8,766 bases of DNA from an uncultured Magnetococcales bacterium. Lineage in GTDB: Bacteria; Pseudomonadota; Magnetococcia; Magnetococcales; Magnetaquicoccaceae. The stretch's first letter is position 1. Each line of letters begins with the position of its first letter. Positions 5,030 through 8,766 of the stretch are shown here, one piece after another. The stretch spans positions 1 to 8,766 of the forward strand of contig CAIWLA010000400.1 of assembly GCA_903913345.1 (NCBI GenBank), given 5' to 3'. Made by a program: the position numbers and the translations under genes. The notes beneath the pieces were generated by a model. It saw nothing but the letters and a program-made list of their open reading frames with translations. It was not told where the DNA came from and did no database searches.

Positions 5030-7069
5030 ATGGCCACCTTGAACGCTTCAGAACAACAGATATTTCCTTATCCGGGCATTCCGGGGACCGGTGACGGTTC
5101 CGATGCGGTTGCCTATGTGGAAACCCGGGCAACGGATGGGGCGGCCGCCTATCCCATTACCTCTTCCACCATCATGGGGCAATTGTATCAGGTGGCGGTT
5201 GCCAACGGATTTCGGAATGTGTGGGATGCGCCGTTGGCTTGGCTGGAGCTGGAATCCGAGCATTCGTCGGCCTCGGCGTGCGAGGGGTTTGCCCTGGCGG
5301 GTGGACGGGTGACCAACTTCACATCGGGTCAGGGGCTTATCCTGATGAAAGAGGTGCTTTATACCATCTCCGGCAAGCGTCTCCCACAGGTTTTGAACGT
5401 GGGTGCCCGTGCCCTGACCTCTCAGGCGTTGAATGTACATGCCGGGCACGATGATGTGATGGGGGTGGCGGATTGTGGTTGGGGTATCCTGTTTGCCCAC
5501 AGTGTGCAGGCGGTGGCCGATTTGTGTCTCATCGCCCGCCGGGCCTCGGAAGATGCCCGGACCCCCATGATGAGCGTCCAGGATGGATTCCTGGGCACGC
5601 ATACCATTGAAAACTTGAACTTTCCAGAAGATGATCTGATCCGGCAATTCCTGGGTGATCCAGCGCAAAAAATGCGTCCGATCTTTGACCCGGCCTTTCC
5701 CCTGCAAATCGGCGTGGTGCAAAATCAGGAAGCCTATATGCTCGGCAAGATTGCCCAGCGGTTTTTTTACGACAAGCTGCCGAAGATTATCCAGGATACC
5801 ATGGATGAATTTCATGCCCTGACGGGTCGGCAGTACCAGATGGTTGAATCGATGGGGATGGAGGGGGCGGAGTATGCCATCATTGCCATGGGGACGCTAT
5901 CGGAGACGGCGGCCTCGGCCATCGATATGGTATGGGAGCGGTTGGGCGTCCGGTTGGGGGTGGTGAATGTCACCTGTTATCGACCGTTTCCCGCTGCCCG
6001 GTTGGCCCGCATGATCCAGCACTGCAAGGCGGTGGCGGTGATCGAGCGGTGTGACATTCCCACCATGGTGGACAATCCTTTGACCACAGATGTGGAGGCC
6101 TCCCTGGCCAAGGCGATGATGGGCACCCCTGGGTTTGAGCCGATGGAGCGGATCCCCTTTGTCTTTTCCGGCACGGCGGGCCTGGGTTCACGGGACACCA
6201 CGCCCGGTCATATTGTGGCGGTGGTGAAAAACATGTTGAAGGGTCCAAAGGATGGAAAGGTCTATTTTTCTTTGGGAATTGATCATACCACCGCCCTGCC
6301 CGCCGAGACGGAGCCGGATGTGCGCCCGGAGGGATCCTTTTCGGTGCGTGCCCATTCCGTGGGTGGATATGGTTCGGTGACGACCAACAAGATTATTGCC
6401 ACGATGCTGGGGGATATTTTTGGTTTCCGGGTGCAGGCCGCTCCCAAGTATGGTTCAGAGAAAAAGGGTCTGCCCACCAATACCTACCTGACGGTGACGC
6501 CCAGCGGAAAAATTTTGACCCACTGTGAATTGCAGCAGGTGGATTTTGTACCGTTGATGGATCCCACCACCTGGTACATGGGCAATCCGTTGGTGGGGTT
6601 GCAACCGGGCGGTATTGTCTTCCAGCATACGGATGAGCCGACGCCACAGGATTTGTGGGACTCACTGCCGCCCTATGCCCAGTATTTTATCAAGGAAAAT
6701 GGCATTCGTTTTCATGGCGTGGATACCATAGCGATCGCCAGGGAATGTTGTCTGCATGATTCCTCCTTGATTCAACGCTTTCAGGGGGTGGTATTGCTGG
6801 GGGTGTTTTTGCGGGTAACGCCGTTCCGGGAGCAGTCTGGCCTGTCCGAGGAAGAACTGTTTGAACTGGTGCGCAAGCCCCTGGTCAAATATTTCGGCAA
6901 GCGGGGTGGCAAGGTGGTTGAGAACAACCTGGAGGCGGTCAGACATGGGTATCAGCGGGTGATGGAAGTAACCCCGGATATCATGGCGGCCACAAAACCG
7001 GACCTTTTGGCCCAGGGCAAGGCGGATTGGGATGCCAAAGGCAAGGATGTAAACGCCTTCTTCATTTGA
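5030..7069 (+). CDS. porA: Pyruvate:ferredoxin oxidoreductase, alpha-gamma chain
   Basis: A 679-residue chain equivalent to domains I-III of single-chain PFOR/NifJ, which interconverts pyruvate + CoA with acetyl-CoA + CO2 using ferredoxin. Domain I (about 25-240) has YPITSS at 41-46, the counterpart of the substrate-site YPITPSS, and R127 in GARALT, the likely pyruvate-binding arginine. Domain II (about 265-385) has YRPFP at 317-321. The gamma-like domain III (about 415-640) has GGYGSVTTNK at 445-454. Several canonical blocks are altered: FDGFRTSHE reads QDGFLGTH (184-191), DRTKEPG reads ERCDIPT (339-345), and GSDGTVGANK becomes the GGYGSVTTNK motif. ATG 5030 is chosen because GGGAGGG (5014-5020) lies 9 nt upstream; the earlier ATGs at 5012 and 5024 are before or too close to it. 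It lacks Fe-S and TPP-pyrophosphate motifs, which are on the next gene 25 bp downstream. Preference for another 2-oxoacid cannot be excluded. Confidence 0.88.
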   Translation: MATLNASEQQIFPYPGIPGTGDGSDAVAYVETRATDGAAAYPITSSTIMGQLYQVAVANGFRNVWDAPLAWLELESEHSSASACEGFALAGGRVTNFTSGQGLILMKEVLYTISGKRLPQVLNVGARALTSQALNVHAGHDDVMGVADCGWGILFAHSVQAVADLCLIARRASEDARTPMMSVQDGFLGTHTIENLNFPEDDLIRQFLGDPAQKMRPIFDPAFPLQIGVVQNQEAYMLGKIAQRFFYDKLPKIIQDTMDEFHALTGRQYQMVESMGMEGAEYAIIAMGTLSETAASAIDMVWERLGVRLGVVNVTCYRPFPAARLARMIQHCKAVAVIERCDIPTMVDNPLTTDVEASLAKAMMGTPGFEPMERIPFVFSGTAGLGSRDTTPGHIVAVVKNMLKGPKDGKVYFSLGIDHTTALPAETEPDVRPEGSFSVRAHSVGGYGSVTTNKIIATMLGDIFGFRVQAAPKYGSEKKGLPTNTYLTVTPSGKILTHCELQQVDFVPLMDPTTWYMGNPLVGLQPGGIVFQHTDEPTPQDLWDSLPPYAQYFIKENGIRFHGVDTIAIARECCLHDSSLIQRFQGVVLLGVFLRVTPFREQSGLSEEELFELVRKPLVKYFGKRGGKVVENNLEAVRHGYQRVMEVTPDIMAATKPDLLAQGKADWDAKGKDVNAFFI

Positions 7070-7094
7070 TCAAAGATGCAAGCGGAGAGACACC

Positions 7095-8747
7095 ATGACC
7101 CAACGCGCGATCATTTATTCCGAACCAACGCCCCAGTGGTATGATGCCAAGCGGGCGAGGGAGATTATGGAAGCCTACAATTCGGGGGCCAGTTCCAATC
7201 AGCCCGCCGATGAGTTTGTGGCCTGTTCCATTGTGCCGGCGGGGAGTGGTTCCTTTCGTGATTTTTCCTATATTGCCCCGGATCTGCCCGAATATCAGGC
7301 AGAAAATTGTGTCGCCTGCATGGAATGTGTCCAGAACTGCCCGGATTCGGCCATCTGGGGCAAGGTGATCACTCTGGAGGGATTGGACGCCACCCTGGAG
7401 AATTTTACGGAAGCGGAGCGGGAGGTGTTGCGCAGTCAGGTGGGGGAGACGACCAAATTCTGGAAGACCTACCAGAAAAAGCATGAAACCGGTCGGGATT
7501 CTCCCAGGGGTGCCCTGTTTGGTATTTTTGTCGATCCCACCAAGTGCAAAGGGTGCGGAGAGTGCGTGACGGCGTGTGGCGATCACAAAGCACTGGAGAT
7601 GATCAAAAAGACCCGTGATAATCTGCCCACTTTCTTTTCCATTTGGGAATTTTACAAACAAAGCCCGGAGACCCCCGCTGAGTATATCAACCCCAAGTTG
7701 AAAGGGGATTTGATGCTCAAATATTCCTCCAACCAGTATGTGGGTGGGGCTGGTTCCTGCATGGGCTGCGGCGAGACCTCCGCCTTGCGGCAGTTGCTGG
7801 CGATTGTGCACGGACAGGTTGGCAGTAAATATGGCGTTGTGGCCAATACCGGCTGCAATACGGTGTATGGCTCCACCTATCCGTACAATCCGTACCGGGC
7901 ACCCTGGGTCAACTCGTTGTTTGAAAATGCGGCGACCGTTGCCATGGGTATTCGGGCGCGTTGGGATCAGATTGGCAAGGCCGACCACCATTTGCTGGTA
8001 TTGGGTGGGGATGGTTCGATGTTGGACATCGGTTTCCAGGCCCTCTCCCGCATGTTGACCTCTGGCATGAACATCAAGGCGGTGGTGCTGGATACGCAGG
8101 TCTACTCCAATACCGGTGGCCAGGCCTCCACGGGCACCTTTATTGGTCAGGATGCCAAGATGTCTGTCCATGGCTCCTCGATCCACGGAAAGCAGGAACG
8201 CCGCAAGGAGATTGGCAATATTGCCATGATGCACCCCCGCACCTTTGTGGCACAGACGGTTGGACCGATGATTACCCATTTTTACAAAGCGGTGGAACAG
8301 GCCTTGCGGTTTAATGGTCCAGCCCTTATCAACATATACACCACCTGCCAGCCGGAACATCAGGTGGCGGATGATCGCTCCTGCGCCCGGGCCGTGGCGG
8401 CCGTTGAATCCAGGGCCTTTCCCGTCTTTATTTACAACCCGGACGGTGGGCCTACCCTGGCCTCCCGGCTCTCTTTGCAGGGCAATCCCTCCGTCGAACG
8501 GGACTGGCACCGTCGCCGGAACAAGGATGGCACGGAAGAGACGGTCGATTTCGTCTCCTTTACCCGTGGCGAGGGACGGTTTGCCAAGCAGTTTGATGCA
8601 GAGGGTAAACCGAGCGAGATGCTGATCTGTCCCCAGCGCGCCCGGTTGGAAAACTGGCGACTGTTGCAGGAACTCGCCGGTATTGCCAATGTGGATCAGT
8701 CGGAGGAGATGGCCCGGAGAGGGGTTGGCGTCAGAAGGCCGTTTTGA
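7095..8747 (+). CDS. porB: Pyruvate:ferredoxin oxidoreductase, delta-beta chain
   Basis: A 550-residue chain equivalent to domains V-VI of PFOR, holding the redox clusters and the TPP site. Two ferredoxin-type [4Fe-4S] motifs are C72-C75-C78-C82-P and C151-C154-C157-C161; the latter is followed by Gly rather than the usual Pro. The proximal cluster can be ligated by C222 and C225 (CMGCGE), C254 (TGC) and C418 (YTTC), as in PFOR. The TPP/Mg site is GGDGS (304-308) to NTGGQ (339-343). Residues 1-70 form a linker, and about 425-550 a divergent C-terminus. GGAGAG (7084-7089) precedes the ATG by 5 nt. It would pair with the upstream alpha-gamma chain, giving 1,229 residues in total, about the size of NifJ. 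No ferredoxin gene is visible. Electron transfer to ferredoxin or flavodoxin, and the direction (oxidation or pyruvate synthesis), are inferred. Confidence 0.9.
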   Translation: MTQRAIIYSEPTPQWYDAKRAREIMEAYNSGASSNQPADEFVACSIVPAGSGSFRDFSYIAPDLPEYQAENCVACMECVQNCPDSAIWGKVITLEGLDATLENFTEAEREVLRSQVGETTKFWKTYQKKHETGRDSPRGALFGIFVDPTKCKGCGECVTACGDHKALEMIKKTRDNLPTFFSIWEFYKQSPETPAEYINPKLKGDLMLKYSSNQYVGGAGSCMGCGETSALRQLLAIVHGQVGSKYGVVANTGCNTVYGSTYPYNPYRAPWVNSLFENAATVAMGIRARWDQIGKADHHLLVLGGDGSMLDIGFQALSRMLTSGMNIKAVVLDTQVYSNTGGQASTGTFIGQDAKMSVHGSSIHGKQERRKEIGNIAMMHPRTFVAQTVGPMITHFYKAVEQALRFNGPALINIYTTCQPEHQVADDRSCARAVAAVESRAFPVFIYNPDGGPTLASRLSLQGNPSVERDWHRRRNKDGTEETVDFVSFTRGEGRFAKQFDAEGKPSEMLICPQRARLENWRLLQELAGIANVDQSEEMARRGVGVRRPF

Positions 8748-8766
8748 TCGCCCGTTGAACGGTGAC

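Noticed and set aside
7062..8510. Long open frame on the minus strand (482 codons)
   Set aside because: It lies wholly antisense to the PFOR delta-beta gene, whose protein has clear Fe-S and TPP motifs. The minus frame shows no recognisable domain and is explained by GC-rich codon bias.

Overview
The window reads as a chromosomal stretch from a GC-rich Gram-negative bacterium. A lipobox-bearing DUF2155-type lipoprotein and a short, 4.5S-type SRP RNA of about 118 nt without an Alu domain point to Pseudomonadota or a close relative. A pyruvate:ferredoxin oxidoreductase (PFOR) operon points to anaerobic or microaerophilic metabolism, possibly carbon fixation by the reductive TCA cycle. Magnetococcus-like bacteria would fit, but that is inference; no marker gene in the window settles the taxonomy. 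All recognised genes lie on the + strand.

Layout. Positions 1-288 hold no gene I can support, apart from a good promoter (TTGACA -35, extended -10) directly before tRNA-Ser(GCU) at 289-379. Next come a DUF2155 lipoprotein (466-1182), a TadA-like tRNA adenosine deaminase (1253-1789), tRNA-Ser(GGA) (1853-1943) and the SRP RNA gene ffs (2065-2183). The classical replication/repair cluster follows: dnaX (2191-3918), the YbaB/EbfC nucleoid-associated protein (3941-4261, TTG start) and recR (4261-4905). After a regulatory-looking gap of about 120 bp comes a two-gene PFOR operon: an alpha-gamma chain (5030-7069) and a delta-beta chain (7095-8747).

How the genes fit together. The order tadA - SRP RNA - dnaX - ybaB - recR, with serine tRNAs alongside, matches the well-known Bacillus subtilis arrangement. 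It is an old block of translation, protein-targeting and replication/repair genes. Junctions are tight: SRP RNA ends 8 nt before dnaX, ybaB and recR overlap as TGATG, and a 24-codon mini-ORF links the lipoprotein stop to the tadA start through TGATG and GTGA overlaps. The PFOR chains total 1,229 residues, the length of a single-chain NifJ/PFOR. They carry the TPP site and cysteines for three [4Fe-4S] clusters.

Most notable observations: (i) a G8 slippery run in dnaX with a Shine-Dalgarno-like element 10 nt upstream and close out-of-frame stops, resembling the signal that makes DnaX gamma in E. coli; (ii) a charged 12-residue tandem repeat in the tau linker; (iii) a TadA whose C-terminal part has diverged from the family; (iv) a two-chain PFOR with several departures from canonical motifs; (v) an exact 9-bp direct repeat spaced 20 bp upstream of the PFOR operon. 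I saw no mobile element, CRISPR array or defence system.
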